From Acidobacteriota bacterium (GTDB lineage: Bacteria; Acidobacteriota; Polarisedimenticolia; Gp22-AA2), in assembly GCA_003223135.1 (NCBI GenBank), contig QHXX01000030.1, positions 1 through 38,972 of the forward strand: 38,972 bases of DNA. Direction: 5' to 3'. Every line of letters starts with the position of its first letter. Position 1 is the stretch's first letter. The notes under the pieces are model-generated. The model searched no databases, had not been told where the DNA came from, and was given only the letters and a program-made list of their open reading frames with translations. A program made the position numbers and the translations under genes. Below are positions 23,732-32,085 of this stretch, in pieces.

Positions 23732-24996
23732 CCGTCGCGCGCGACCTGCGCGCCGCCGGCGCCCGCGGGACCAGGGCGGCGTTCGACGTGCGCGCGATCC
23801 GGGAGGACTTCCCGGTGCTGCACCAGACCGTGTTCGGGAAGCCGCTCGTCTATCTGGACAACGCCGCCACCGCCCAGAAGCCGCGGGCCGTCATCGACGC
23901 GATCACCCGCTTCTACACGCTGGACAACTCCAACATCCACCGCGGCCTGCACGCCTTGAGCGAGCGCGCGACCGCCGCCTACGAGGAGTCACGCGCGAAG
24001 GCCCGGCGCTTCCTGCATGCGGCCGAGGACCGGGAGATCATCTTCGTCCGCGGCACGACCGAGGCCATCAACCTGGTGGCGCACAGCTACGGGCGACCGC
24101 ACCTCGGGGCCGGGGACGAGGTGCTGATCACGGCGATGGAGCACCACTCCAACATCGTCCCCTGGCAGATCCTGTGCGAAGAGAAGGGGGCCCGCCTGCG
24201 CATAGCACCCATCGACGACAGCGGCGCGCTCCGGCTCGACGAGTTCGAAAGGCTCCTCACGGAGCGCACGCGCATCGTCTCGGTCCCGCACGTGTCGAAC
24301 GCGCTCGGGACGATCAACCCGGTGCGGCGCATCGTGGAGATGGCCCATCAGAGAGAGGTTCCGGTCCTGGTCGACGGCGCCCAGGCGGCGCCGCACCTCC
24401 CGATCGACGTGCGGGAGCTGGGGTGCGATTTCTACGCGCTGTCGGGGCACAAAATGTTCGGCCCCACCGGGATCGGCGTCCTGTACGGCAGGGCGGACCT
24501 TCTGGAAGCGATGCCTCCCTACCAGGGGGGCGGCGACATGATCGCGTCCGTCACGTTCGAGAAGACGACGTACAACCGGCTGCCGCACAAGTTCGAGGCC
24601 GGCACACCGCACATCGCGGGGGTGATCGGTCTCGGCGCCGCCATCGACTACCTCGAAGGCATCGACGCCGCCGGCCGGATGGCCCACGAAGACGACCTCT
24701 TGAAGTACGCCACGGAGAAGATCACAGCACTGCCGCGCGTGCGGCTGATCGGCACCGCGAGGGAGAAGACGTCCGTCCTGTCGTTCGTCGTCGACGGCGT
24801 GCATCCGCACGACATCGGCACCATCCTGGACCGCGACGGCATCGCCATCCGCGCCGGCCACCACTGCGCCCAGCCGCTCATGGACCGCTTCGGCGTTCCG
24901 GCGACGGCCCGCGCCTCCCTGGCGCTCTACAACACGCGCGAGGAGATCGACGCCCTGGCGGCCGGGATCGGCAAGGTCCTGGAGATCTTCCGCTGA
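23728..24996 (+). CDS. sufS: Cysteine desulfurase SufS
   Basis: A 422-residue class II cysteine desulfurase giving sulfur for cluster assembly. PLP-site features are His139/His140 in AMEHHSN, Asp216 in VLVDGAQA and Lys242 in [11 protein letters not shown]. The sulfur-carrying Cys380 lies in RAGHHCAQP, the SufS form. About 22 extra residues precede the usual start ([13 protein letters not shown]). The ATG overlaps sufD and the TGA overlaps sufU. Confidence 0.97.
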   Translation: MTVARDLRAAGARGTRAAFDVRAIREDFPVLHQTVFGKPLVYLDNAATAQKPRAVIDAITRFYTLDNSNIHRGLHALSERATAAYEESRAKARRFLHAAEDREIIFVRGTTEAINLVAHSYGRPHLGAGDEVLITAMEHHSNIVPWQILCEEKGARLRIAPIDDSGALRLDEFERLLTERTRIVSVPHVSNALGTINPVRRIVEMAHQREVPVLVDGAQAAPHLPIDVRELGCDFYALSGHKMFGPTGIGVLYGRADLLEAMPPYQGGGDMIASVTFEKTTYNRLPHKFEAGTPHIAGVIGLGAAIDYLEGIDAAGRMAHEDDLLKYATEKITALPRVRLIGTAREKTSVLSFVVDGVHPHDIGTILDRDGIAIRAGHHCAQPLMDRFGVPATARASLALYNTREEIDALAAGIGKVLEIFR

Positions 24997-25448
24997 TGTC
25001 ATCCGATCTGGGCGATCTGTACCAGGAGGTGATCCTGGATCACAACCGGAAGCCGCGGAACTTCGGCGAGCTGGCGGGCGCCAACCGCAGGGCCGAGGGG
25101 TACAACCCGCTGTGCGGCGACCGGATCACCGTGTTCGTGGACCTCGAGGGCGACGCCGTGAAGGATATCCGATTCCAGGGCTCCGGGTGCGCCATCTCCA
25201 AGGCGTCGGCGTCGATGATGACCGAGACCATGAAGGGCCGGACCCGGGCGCAGGCGGAGGCGCTGTTCCTGGAGTTTCACCGCCTGCTCACCGAGGACGG
25301 CGCGGTCCCCGACCCGAAGGCCCTCGGCAAGCTGGTGGTCTTCTCGGGCGTGCGCGAGTTTCCGGTGCGCGTCAAGTGCGCGACGCTGGCCTGGCACACG
25401 CTGCGCGCCGCCCTGCAGAACGCGCAGGGCGTCGCCACCACGGAGTGA
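24996..25448 (+). CDS. sufU: SufU zinc-dependent sulfurtransferase
   Basis: A 150-residue IscU-like protein of the SufU class. Cys40, Asp42, Cys65 and Cys128 (NPLCGD, GSGCAIS, VKCATLAW) are the zinc site and sulfur acceptor seen in Gram-positive SufU. The insertion between the second and third Cys (about 18 residues longer than IscU) also fits SufU. It accepts persulfide from SufS, encoded directly upstream. The ATG overlaps the sufS stop by one base. Confidence 0.96.
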   Translation: MSSDLGDLYQEVILDHNRKPRNFGELAGANRRAEGYNPLCGDRITVFVDLEGDAVKDIRFQGSGCAISKASASMMTETMKGRTRAQAEALFLEFHRLLTEDGAVPDPKALGKLVVFSGVREFPVRVKCATLAWHTLRAALQNAQGVATTE

Positions 25449-25455
25449 GACGACG

Positions 25456-25812
25456 ATGAGCGAGCCTGTCAACCTGTCCGGCCCGATCCCCGATCTGAAG
25501 CCGGCCACCGATCTGCGCGGGAAGGTGGTCGAGGTCCTGCAGTCCTGCTACGACCCCGAGATCCCGGTCAACATCTACGAGCTGGGTCTGGTCTACGACG
25601 TCGGCGTCAACGCGGAGACGGGCGAGGTGAACGTGCGCATGACCCTGACCTCGCCCGCCTGCCCGGTCGCGGGCTCCCTGCCCCCCGAGGTCGAGGCCAA
25701 GATCCGCGCCGTCCCGGGCGTCAGCAAGGTGAGCGTCGAGGTCGTCTGGGATCCGCCCTGGACCCCCGATAAGATGTCCGACGCGGCGAAACTCCAGCTC
25801 AATATGATGTAG
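25456..25812 (+). CDS. sufT: SufT, MIP18/DUF59 family Fe-S maturation protein
   Basis: A 118-residue DUF59 protein. It has the DPEIPVNIYELGLVYDV motif at 33-49 and the reactive TSPACP motif with Cys69, then VEVVWDPPWTPDKMSD typical of SufT. Family members help load Fe-S clusters into target proteins. It closes the suf operon; an inverted repeat lies directly after its stop. Confidence 0.95.
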   Translation: MSEPVNLSGPIPDLKPATDLRGKVVEVLQSCYDPEIPVNIYELGLVYDVGVNAETGEVNVRMTLTSPACPVAGSLPPEVEAKIRAVPGVSKVSVEVVWDPPWTPDKMSDAAKLQLNMM

Positions 25813-25814
25813 AC

Positions 25815-25829
25815 GGCGGCCGCGCCGCC
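25815..25829. terminator. Possible bidirectional terminator hairpin
   Basis: GGCGGC-CGC-GCCGCC forms a perfect six-pair stem between the convergent ends of sufT and the Rieske gene. No T-run follows, so termination is only suggested by the position. Confidence 0.3.
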
Positions 25830-25832
25830 CGC

Positions 25833-27104
25833 TCAGCCGACCGACGCGGCTTCCGTGCCGGAGCGGTTGATCGGCGTGCGTTCCGTCCTGCCGAGCAGGC
25901 GGTCGGCGACGAAGTTGTCGAAGATGTGGACCATCCACTCGAGGGAGCTGAGGCGTCCCTTGGTGTAGCCGCCCGACTGCGTTCCCTGGAAGGCCAGCTC
26001 GCACGCGCGCCAGTCCTGCCGGTTCGTCAGGTCCCAGAAATCGACGGCGTCGGAGGGGTCGAAATCGGGTCGCGCCGTCTCCTTCGCGTCGAACAGGAAC
26101 TCGCACACGATGTCGCAGCGACCGGCGTCCTGCGGCCAGATGACGTGCGTCATGACGTAGTCCGGGTGCAGGCTGAGGAGCATGTTGGGGTAGACGATGT
26201 AGTAGTGGATGCGGCGTAGGTCCTCGGACGGCAGGCCCTCGAACGGCGGCCGGTTGCTGCGGCCGGAGAGGGACATGGTCTGGTACTCGTCCCTGCGCAG
26301 CTCCATCCAGCCTCCCACGGTGGCCTGATTGATCAGGTCGATCTCGCCGCTCATGTAGTGTGAAACCTTGTTCAGCTCGGGATGGATCAGGGTGCAGTGG
26401 TAGCACTCCGAGTAGTTCTCGCACAGCATCTTCCAGTTGGTGTCGACCGTGTAGTTGACGCGCTTGCCCCGGCGCAGGCCGCCCATCTCGAAACGCGAGA
26501 ACTTCGTGCCCATCTCGCCCAGGAACTCCATCAGGCCGGGGCCCTCGTTCGAGAAATTGATGAACAGGAAGCCGTCCCAGCGCTCGAGCCGCACTCGATG
26601 GAGCCCGTACTCTCCCTTGTCGAAGTTGCGGGCATCATCCATGTGGGGCGCCACGCGCAGCGCCCCGTCGAGCCCGTAGGTCCAGGCGTGGTACGGGCAG
26701 AGCAGGTGCTTGAGCCCGGAGCCGGACGGCTCGGATACGAGGCGCGAGCCACGATGACGGCAGACGTTGTGGAAGGCGTTGACGGCGCCGCCGGCGTCGC
26801 GCACCACGAGGACGCTTTCCTGGCCGACGGTCCGGGTCAGGAAGTCGCCCGGCTTCTCGATATCCTCATCGCGCCCGACGCACAGCCACATCTTCGAGAA
26901 GATGACACGCAACTCAAGGTGATAGATCTGCTGATCGTGGTAGAGGCGGCCCGGGAGGGTCGTGGCCTCCTCGAGCGGCAGACGGATCGTGGCGAGCTCG
27001 CGCTCGAGATCAGAAGGACTTGAAGGCTGCGCCGCGAGCGCGAAGGTCGCGCCACCACGAACGGCATCCTTCCCGGGCGTCCTGCTGTCGGCTGCGTTGG
27101 CCAT
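25833..27104 (-). CDS. Rieske non-haem iron oxygenase, alpha subunit
   Basis: A 423-residue oxygenase component. The Rieske [2Fe-2S] site is CRHRG (Cys115, His117) and CPYHAWTY (Cys136, His139). The mononuclear iron site is ENYSECYHCTLIHPEL with His236 and His241; an Asp about 130 residues later would be the third ligand. Such proteins hydroxylate aromatic or quaternary-amine substrates with electrons from a separate reductase; no reductase or beta subunit is next to it, so the substrate is open. The first 35 residues are low complexity and not part of the fold. ATG at 27104 has GGAAGGAGA upstream; the longer open frame reads antisense through the aminotransferase. Confidence 0.93.
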   Translation of the reverse strand: MANAADSRTPGKDAVRGGATFALAAQPSSPSDLERELATIRLPLEEATTLPGRLYHDQQIYHLELRVIFSKMWLCVGRDEDIEKPGDFLTRTVGQESVLVVRDAGGAVNAFHNVCRHRGSRLVSEPSGSGLKHLLCPYHAWTYGLDGALRVAPHMDDARNFDKGEYGLHRVRLERWDGFLFINFSNEGPGLMEFLGEMGTKFSRFEMGGLRRGKRVNYTVDTNWKMLCENYSECYHCTLIHPELNKVSHYMSGEIDLINQATVGGWMELRRDEYQTMSLSGRSNRPPFEGLPSEDLRRIHYYIVYPNMLLSLHPDYVMTHVIWPQDAGRCDIVCEFLFDAKETARPDFDPSDAVDFWDLTNRQDWRACELAFQGTQSGGYTKGRLSSLEWMVHIFDNFVADRLLGRTERTPINRSGTEAASVG

Positions 27105-27131
27105 GTCCGTCTCCTTCCGCCGGGCGACCGA

Positions 27132-27161
27132 AATATACCAGCCGCGCGACCGATGGCGCAA
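27132..27161 (-). promoter_or_regulatory. Promoter of the Rieske gene
   Basis: On the minus strand TTGCGC (27161-27156), 18 bases, TATATT (27137-27132). The predicted transcription start is near 27125, about 20 bases before the ATG. Confidence 0.5.
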
Positions 27162-27241
27162 GAGAATTGAAACATTGGCTCGCATGTTGAAACCGCAATC
27201 GGGTCGCGCGCCGACCGCCCCGGGCGCCGGCGTGCGCCGCG

Positions 27242-27247
27242 TATACT
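27242..27247 (+). promoter_or_regulatory. -10 element suggesting a leaderless transcript
   Basis: TATACT ends eight bases before the ATG at 27255, so transcription would begin at or one base before the start codon. No purine-rich ribosome site precedes the ATG (CGAACGC only). No good -35 is seen. Confidence 0.45.
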
Positions 27248-27254
27248 CGAACGC

Positions 27255-28463
27255 ATGTTCTCGCGACGCTTGAAGTGGCCGTACCCCCCCAACCGCCTGG
27301 CGCGCCTCCTCGAGGAGAAGCGGGCGCGCGGCGCCGACCGTCTCGATCTCACCGAGTCGAACCCGACGCGCGCCAGACTGTCCTACCCCGGGGAGGCGAT
27401 CGCGGCGGCGTTCGCCGATTCGGGCGTCGCGTTCTACGAGCCGTCGCCGCGCGGCCTCGAGGAGGCGCGTGCGGCCGTGGCCGCTTACTGTGCAGGGCGA
27501 GGGAGGCCGGTGTCGCCGGACGACATCGTCCTGACGGCGAGCACCAGCGAGGCCTACGCGATACTGTTCAAGCTTCTGGGCGATCCCGGGGACGCCGTCC
27601 TGGTGCCGCGCCCCAGCTATCCGCTGTTCGACTACCTGGCGGCCCTGGAAGGCCTGCGGGTCGTGACTTACTCCCTGGCCTACGACGACCGCTGGTCGAT
27701 CGATCTCGAGTCCATGGAGCGGTCGCTCGACGCGCGCGGCACGGCGCCGCCGCGCGCCGTCATCGTCGTGAACCCGAACAACCCGACCGGCTCGGCTCTG
27801 AGGCGCGGCGAGCGTGAGCGCCTGCACGAAATCTGCGGACGCCACGGCGCCGCCCTCATCGCGGACGAGGTGTTTTTCGATTTCCTGGACCCGCAGGCGG
27901 TGGAGGAAGCGGCACGGTCGGGCGACCCGATCGTCCCGTCGGAGCAGGGAAGCAACGCGCTCACGTTCTCCCTCGGTGGCCTGTCGAAGGCCTGCGGAAT
28001 GCCGCAGATGAAACTCGGCTGGATCGTGGTGGACGGCCCGGACCACAGCGTGCGCGAAGCGCTGGAGAGGATCGACCTGATCGCCGACACGTACCTGTCG
28101 GTTGGTACGCCGGTGATGCGGGCGGCCCCGCGGCTGTTCGAGATCGGGGCGGGGATCCGGTCCGCCATCATGCAGAGGCTCGAAGGGAATCTGAGGACCC
28201 TCATGGAACGAACACGCGCCGGCTCCTCCTCCTGCCGCGTCCTGGACAGGGACGGCGGATGGTACGCCGTCCTGCAGGTGCCCGCGGTGATCCCGGAGGA
28301 GGAGCTGGTCCTCGCCCTCCTGGCCGAGGACGACGTCCTGGTCCACCCGGGGTACTTCTTCGACTTCCCCCGCGAGGCCTACCTGGTCCTGAGTCTCCTG
28401 CCCGACCCCGCGATGTTCGACGAAGCGCTGCGCCGGATCCTGGCCCGCCTCGATCGCGGCTGA
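27255..28463 (+). CDS. PLP-dependent aminotransferase, class I/II
   Basis: A 402-residue fold-type I aminotransferase. Key residues are Asn175/Pro in VVNPNNPTGS (173-180), Asp204 in LIADEVFFDF and the PLP Lys245 in SLGGLSKACGMPQMK. The N terminus has LDLTESNPTRA, where the usual glycine-rich substrate loop gives SNPT. A set of similar bacterial proteins is annotated only as aspartate/tyrosine-type aminotransferases; the amino acid used is not clear here. It is divergent from the Rieske gene, sharing a 150-base region, and probably translated from a leaderless mRNA. Confidence 0.92.
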   Translation: MFSRRLKWPYPPNRLARLLEEKRARGADRLDLTESNPTRARLSYPGEAIAAAFADSGVAFYEPSPRGLEEARAAVAAYCAGRGRPVSPDDIVLTASTSEAYAILFKLLGDPGDAVLVPRPSYPLFDYLAALEGLRVVTYSLAYDDRWSIDLESMERSLDARGTAPPRAVIVVNPNNPTGSALRRGERERLHEICGRHGAALIADEVFFDFLDPQAVEEAARSGDPIVPSEQGSNALTFSLGGLSKACGMPQMKLGWIVVDGPDHSVREALERIDLIADTYLSVGTPVMRAAPRLFEIGAGIRSAIMQRLEGNLRTLMERTRAGSSSCRVLDRDGGWYAVLQVPAVIPEEELVLALLAEDDVLVHPGYFFDFPREAYLVLSLLPDPAMFDEALRRILARLDRG

Positions 28464-28497
28464 ATCCGCCCGCCGCAACCTGAATCCAATCTCCTGG

Positions 28498-28547
28498 TGA
28501 CCGGCCGATCATCGTTATCCCTCCCGGAACGGCCGGCCAACCGGTCA
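28498..28547. other. Nested inverted repeats after the aminotransferase gene
   Basis: TGACCGG (28498-28504) pairs with CCGGTCA (28541-28547), and CCGGCC (28501-28506) can alternatively pair with GGCCGG (28531-28536). The two pairings exclude each other in part. It may end the aminotransferase transcript or be an operator for the next operon; no T-run is present. Confidence 0.3.
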
Positions 28548-28612
28548 TGAGAACTTCCGGGCGCGGCCGAAGGCGACGCGCCTTCAATCGAACGATCAAG
28601 ACGAGGTGATTC

Positions 28613-29092
28613 TTGAGAAGACTCGCAAGTTTGGTTCTGGGCGTTGTGATCGCGGGCGCCGCGGGGAGCACCGCCTCTCCGGCGCAGACGGTGGACAAGA
28701 GAGTGCTGAGTCTTGCGGGGGCCAGGGCGGTGGCGGCGGCCGCCGAGGCCGAGGCGAAGAAGAACAATGCCGGCGGAGCCATCGCCGTGGTGGACGACGG
28801 CGGGAACCTCCTCTTCCTGGAACGCCTGGACAATACGTTCTCGGCCGCGGCCAATATCGCCATCGCCAAGGCGCGGTCGGCCGCGAACTTCAGGAAGCCG
28901 ACGAGCGCGTTCGAGGATGCTATCAAGAACGGGCGCCTGTCCCTGGTCGCCAACCCCGAGCTGCTGCCTCTGCAGGGGGGCGTTCCGGTCGTTGTGGACG
29001 GCCAGGTCGTCGGCGCCGTCGGCGTCGCCGGGGCGGCCAGCGCTCAGCAGGACGAGGACATCGCGAAGATCGCGGCGGGAGCGATCAAGTGA
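28613..29092 (+). CDS. Secreted GlcG/HbpS family (DUF336) protein
   Basis: A 159-residue protein with a signal peptide (cleaved near SPAQT, about residue 25) and a complete GlcG/HbpS domain: LSLAGARAVAAAAEAEA helix, GGAIAVVDDGGNLLFLERLD strand pair, AIAKARSAANFRKPT and LPLQGGVPVVVDGQVVGAVGVAGA. Streptomyces HbpS binds haem and senses redox stress; other members act near glycolate or corrinoid genes, so the ligand here is open. TTG at 28613 has GAGGTGA upstream. The end overlaps the cupin gene start (GTGA). Confidence 0.92.
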   Translation: MRRLASLVLGVVIAGAAGSTASPAQTVDKRVLSLAGARAVAAAAEAEAKKNNAGGAIAVVDDGGNLLFLERLDNTFSAAANIAIAKARSAANFRKPTSAFEDAIKNGRLSLVANPELLPLQGGVPVVVDGQVVGAVGVAGAASAQQDEDIAKIAAGAIK

Positions 29093-29586
29093 GACCCCGC
29101 GACGGCCTGTCCAGGAGGAGACCGACGGTCCGCCCGGGGATCGTGGCCCCCGTCGTCCTGCTCACGCTCCTCTCGGTCCCTTCGGGGCGAGCGCAGGACC
29201 TGTCCCCGGACGTGACCTACCTGCCGGCCGCCGAGGTGGCGGCGGCGTTTGCCAGGGGCATGCCACTCGTCGAGCGCGACGGCTACAAGGTGCACGCCAG
29301 CCGGCGCGAAGGGGTCGGGAAAGCGGAAGTGCACACCGTGGACATCGACATCATTTACGTGCTCGAGGGGGCATCCACCATCATCACGGGCGGGGAGGTC
29401 GTCGACCCGCGGACCGTCGCCCCCGAGGAAATCCGCGGCGCGTCGATAAGCGGCGGCACCGTGCGGCATCTCGGCAAGGGGGACCTGCTGATCGTGCCGA
29501 ACGGCGTGCCTCACTGGTTCAAGGAGGTGACCGGACCGTTCCTGTACTACGTCGTGAAAGTACGGCAGGCGGAGGGCGGACAATGA
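29089..29586 (+). CDS. Secreted cupin-domain protein
   Basis: A 165-residue protein: signal peptide (VVLLTLLSVPSGRAQ, cleaved near residue 36) then a small cupin barrel. The first cupin motif is present as HTVDIDIIYVLEG and the second as KGDLLIVPNGVPHWF. The His/Glu metal set is incomplete in the first motif, which has His, Asp and Asp. The role is unknown; lying between a GlcG-like and a lactonase-like protein, it may bind or isomerise a sugar-acid-like compound. GTG start and TGA both overlap the neighbours by four bases. Confidence 0.88.
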   Translation: MRPRDGLSRRRPTVRPGIVAPVVLLTLLSVPSGRAQDLSPDVTYLPAAEVAAAFARGMPLVERDGYKVHASRREGVGKAEVHTVDIDIIYVLEGASTIITGGEVVDPRTVAPEEIRGASISGGTVRHLGKGDLLIVPNGVPHWFKEVTGPFLYYVVKVRQAEGGQ

Positions 29587-31205
29587 GACCAGGCCGGGCT
29601 CGCCTCATTTCGCCGCTCGGCCTCCTCCTGACTGCGGCGCTCTCCGACGTCCCGGCCCAGGTCACCCAGGATGCCCCCGCGGTGCGGCCGGAGGCGATCG
29701 TCGACCTGAGGACCGTCGAAGGGGTTCGCCTCGTGAAGGGCGAGTGGCGGTACAGCGACGCGAAGATCGTCGAAGTCGACCACCGCGGCCCCGGGCCGGA
29801 CCTGAAACCGTCGGGTCCGCCCAACCGCACGCACGATATCGCGCCGAAGGCGGGCGGTTCGGACTTCGACGATTCGAAGTGGGAGATCATCGACCCCACG
29901 GCGCTCGACGGGCGCCGTTCGACCGGCCGGATGTGCTTCGATTGGTACCGCATCAAGGTCACGTTGCCGGAGCGCGTCGGAGGGTTCGAGGTCGCGGGCT
30001 CCACGGTTGTCTTCGAGATCGTGATCGACGACTACGCCGAGATCTGGGTCGACGGAAAGCTGCCTCTGGTGCTCGGCCAGGCCGGTGGTCCCGCCGTAAA
30101 GGGGTACAACGCCCCAAACCGGGTGGTCGTGGCCCGCAACGCCCGTCCCGGCCAGACGATGCAGCTCGCCGTGTTCGGCATGAACGGGCCGATCTCGAAC
30201 CCGCCGGGGAACTTCATCTGGGTGCGCTCGGCCACCCTCGACTTCTACAAGGCGGACCCGCCCGGCCGCGCCCGGGAGGTCGACACGGTCGTCACCCGGC
30301 TCGACAAGGCGATCGACGACATCGTCCCGAAGGACGCCCGTATCGAAAAACTGGCCGGTGGGTTTCTGTTCACCGAAGGGCCGGTGTGGGTCGGTGACGG
30401 CTACCTGCTGTTCAGCGATCCCAACGGCAACATGATCTATCGCTGGTCGCCCGACGGTCAGGTCTCGGTGTTCCGCACCAAGAGCGGGTACGCGGGTTTC
30501 GACGTCGGCGAGTACGGTCAGCCGGGATCGAACGGCCTGACCCTGGACCGGGAGAGCCGCCTGACCATCAACGAGCACGGCAACCGGCGCGTCACGCGCC
30601 TCGAGAAGAACGGGCAGATCACCGTCCTGGCCGACAGGTACCAGGGAAAGCGGCTGAACAGCCCCAACGACCTGGTCTACAGGTCGGACGGGTCACTGTA
30701 CTTCACCGACCCGCCCTTCGGTCTGCCGAAGCTATTCGATGACCCGCGCAAGGAGCTTCCGTTCAGCGGCGTGTTCCGAATCTCCGACGGTCGCCTGCAG
30801 CTCCTGACGACCGATCTCACCGGCCCCAACGGCCTTGCCTTCTCACCCGACGAGAAGTACCTGTACGTTGGCGACTGGGACCCCAAGAAGAAGGTGCTGA
30901 TGCGCTATGAGGTGAGCGCGGACGGGACGCTCCGGGGCGGCCGTGTGTTCTTCGACATGACCGATGCCCCGGGGGAGGATGCTCTCGACGGTGTGAAGGT
31001 GGACCGGCAGGGAAACGTCTATGTGTCCGGTCCCGGGGGGCTCTGGATCCTGTCCGCCCAAGGGAAAAGCCTGGGAACGATCCGGGGTCCCGAGCACCCG
31101 CACAACATGGCCTGGGGGGACGACGACGGGCGCACCCTTTACCTGACCGCACAGACCGGGCTCTACAGGATAAGACTCAACGTGCAGGGCATCCGCCCAC
31201 AATAA
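29583..31205 (+). CDS. Secreted SMP-30/gluconolactonase-like protein with N-terminal domain
   Basis: A 540-residue exported protein. After a signal peptide (to about residue 26, VPAQ), residues about 40-220 form a beta-rich domain resembling a galactose-binding fold (FEIVIDDYAEIWVDGKLP). Residues about 240-540 are an SMP-30 six-blade propeller: EGPVWVGDGYLLFSDPNGNMIYRW with the metal-binding Glu, NSPNDLVYRSDGSLYFTDPPFG with Asn/Asp, and GPNGLAFSPDEKYLYVGD. A Ca/Zn-dependent lactonase acting on sugar lactones in the periplasm is likely. ATG overlaps the cupin stop (ATGA). Confidence 0.93.
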   Translation: MRPGRARLISPLGLLLTAALSDVPAQVTQDAPAVRPEAIVDLRTVEGVRLVKGEWRYSDAKIVEVDHRGPGPDLKPSGPPNRTHDIAPKAGGSDFDDSKWEIIDPTALDGRRSTGRMCFDWYRIKVTLPERVGGFEVAGSTVVFEIVIDDYAEIWVDGKLPLVLGQAGGPAVKGYNAPNRVVVARNARPGQTMQLAVFGMNGPISNPPGNFIWVRSATLDFYKADPPGRAREVDTVVTRLDKAIDDIVPKDARIEKLAGGFLFTEGPVWVGDGYLLFSDPNGNMIYRWSPDGQVSVFRTKSGYAGFDVGEYGQPGSNGLTLDRESRLTINEHGNRRVTRLEKNGQITVLADRYQGKRLNSPNDLVYRSDGSLYFTDPPFGLPKLFDDPRKELPFSGVFRISDGRLQLLTTDLTGPNGLAFSPDEKYLYVGDWDPKKKVLMRYEVSADGTLRGGRVFFDMTDAPGEDALDGVKVDRQGNVYVSGPGGLWILSAQGKSLGTIRGPEHPHNMAWGDDDGRTLYLTAQTGLYRIRLNVQGIRPQ

Positions 31206-31213
31206 GCAGAACT

Positions 31214-31258
31214 CGGGACCACGCCCCCGCGGGAGCCGGAGCCTCCGGCCAGGTCCCG
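31214..31258. terminator. Branched hairpin between convergent genes
   Basis: CGGGACC (31214-31220) pairs with GGTCCCG (31252-31258), enclosing GCCGGA (31235-31240) paired with TCCGGC (31244-31249). It fills the gap between the SMP-30 and CMD stops, so it may terminate both. No T-run. Confidence 0.4.
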
Positions 31259-31259
31259 G

Positions 31260-31814
31260 CTATTCCTGCCGCAGAGCGGCCGGATTCGGCTCGAAGTCGG
31301 GCTTGGCGCCGAGCCCCGCCGAGACGAGATTGGCGAATCGCGCCAGCCCGGTCAGGACCACGGCCTCCAGGATCTGCTCGTCGCTGAATCCATAGGTCCT
31401 GAGGCCCTCGATGTCGTCGCGGCCCACCCGGGTCGCCTGCCGGTTGAGCTTGAGGACGAAGTTCAGGAGCGCCTTGTCGGCGATCGGGATGTCGGCGTGG
31501 ACGTGGTCCACGGCGATTTTCTCCGGCTCGGGCCCGGACAGGCCCAGGGCGCGCACGATCTCGCAATGGGCCGTGACGCAGTAGGTGCTCAGGTTCGCGG
31601 CCGAGCAGACGAGAAAGATGTACTCCTTCTGCGCGCGCGACAGGGCGCCTTCCTGCAGCAGGACCGAGCCGACGAGACGGGTCTCGGCCTCGATCAGGTC
31701 GGGGCGCAACGTCTGGGCCCGGTAGAAATTCGGCACGAACCCGAACGCTTTCCGCGCGTTCGCGAAGGGCGGGAATTCGTGCTCGTCGAGCGGCACTTCA
31801 CGCAGAAAACTCAT
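31260..31814 (-). CDS. AhpD-like / carboxymuconolactone decarboxylase family protein
   Basis: A 184-residue peroxidase-related CMD protein. The active-site-like motif is TYCVTAHCEIVRALG with Cys79, His83 and Cys84; AhpD uses two cysteines and a His to reduce peroxides. Around it are GFVPNFYRAQTLRPD, KEYIFLVCSAANL and the C-terminal GFSDEQILEAVVLTGLARFANL, all shared with the two CMD domains of the fusion protein at 33098-34972. ATG at 31814 overlaps the anti-sigma stop (ATGA), so it is the last gene of a sigma/anti-sigma/CMD set. Confidence 0.92.
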   Translation of the reverse strand: MSFLREVPLDEHEFPPFANARKAFGFVPNFYRAQTLRPDLIEAETRLVGSVLLQEGALSRAQKEYIFLVCSAANLSTYCVTAHCEIVRALGLSGPEPEKIAVDHVHADIPIADKALLNFVLKLNRQATRVGRDDIEGLRTYGFSDEQILEAVVLTGLARFANLVSAGLGAKPDFEPNPAALRQE

Positions 31815-32047
31815 CGATCCTCCAATGCGGTGCGGATCCTGGCGAGGATCCTTCCGGACACCTCCGGGGGTATTTCGTAGGAGAAGTTTTCGCTCACGAT
31901 CTTCAGGGTCTTGCGCGTGGAATCGACCAGGACCTCGCAGGTGGAGCAGTGGGCGAGGTGCGCCTCCAGTTCCCGGCGAACCTCGACGGTCATCCCGTCG
32001 TCCAGGTATTCGCTCAAATCGGCGAGCAGGTCCTGGCAGCTCAGCAC
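31811..32047 (-). CDS. Soluble zinc-binding anti-sigma factor
   Basis: A 78-residue ZAS-type protein. The zinc site is Cys4 near the N terminus with HLAHCSTC (His-x3-Cys-x2-Cys) in the centre, followed by a helix DSTRKTLKIVSENF. There is no membrane segment, so it acts in the cytoplasm, probably holding the sigma factor encoded just upstream; redox change at the Cys residues is a common release trigger in this class. GTG at 32047 with AGGA eight bases upstream is the only suitable start. It is clearly homologous to the protein at 32860-33111. Confidence 0.85.
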   Translation of the reverse strand: MLSCQDLLADLSEYLDDGMTVEVRRELEAHLAHCSTCEVLVDSTRKTLKIVSENFSYEIPPEVSGRILARIRTALEDR

Positions 32048-32085
32048 CGCTGACGTCCTATATGACCGCGTCCGGGGGCGGCTCG

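Noticed and set aside
27105-28478. N-terminal extension of the Rieske frame
   Set aside because: It reads antisense through the aminotransferase gene; a strong ribosome site and promoter support the ATG at 27104.
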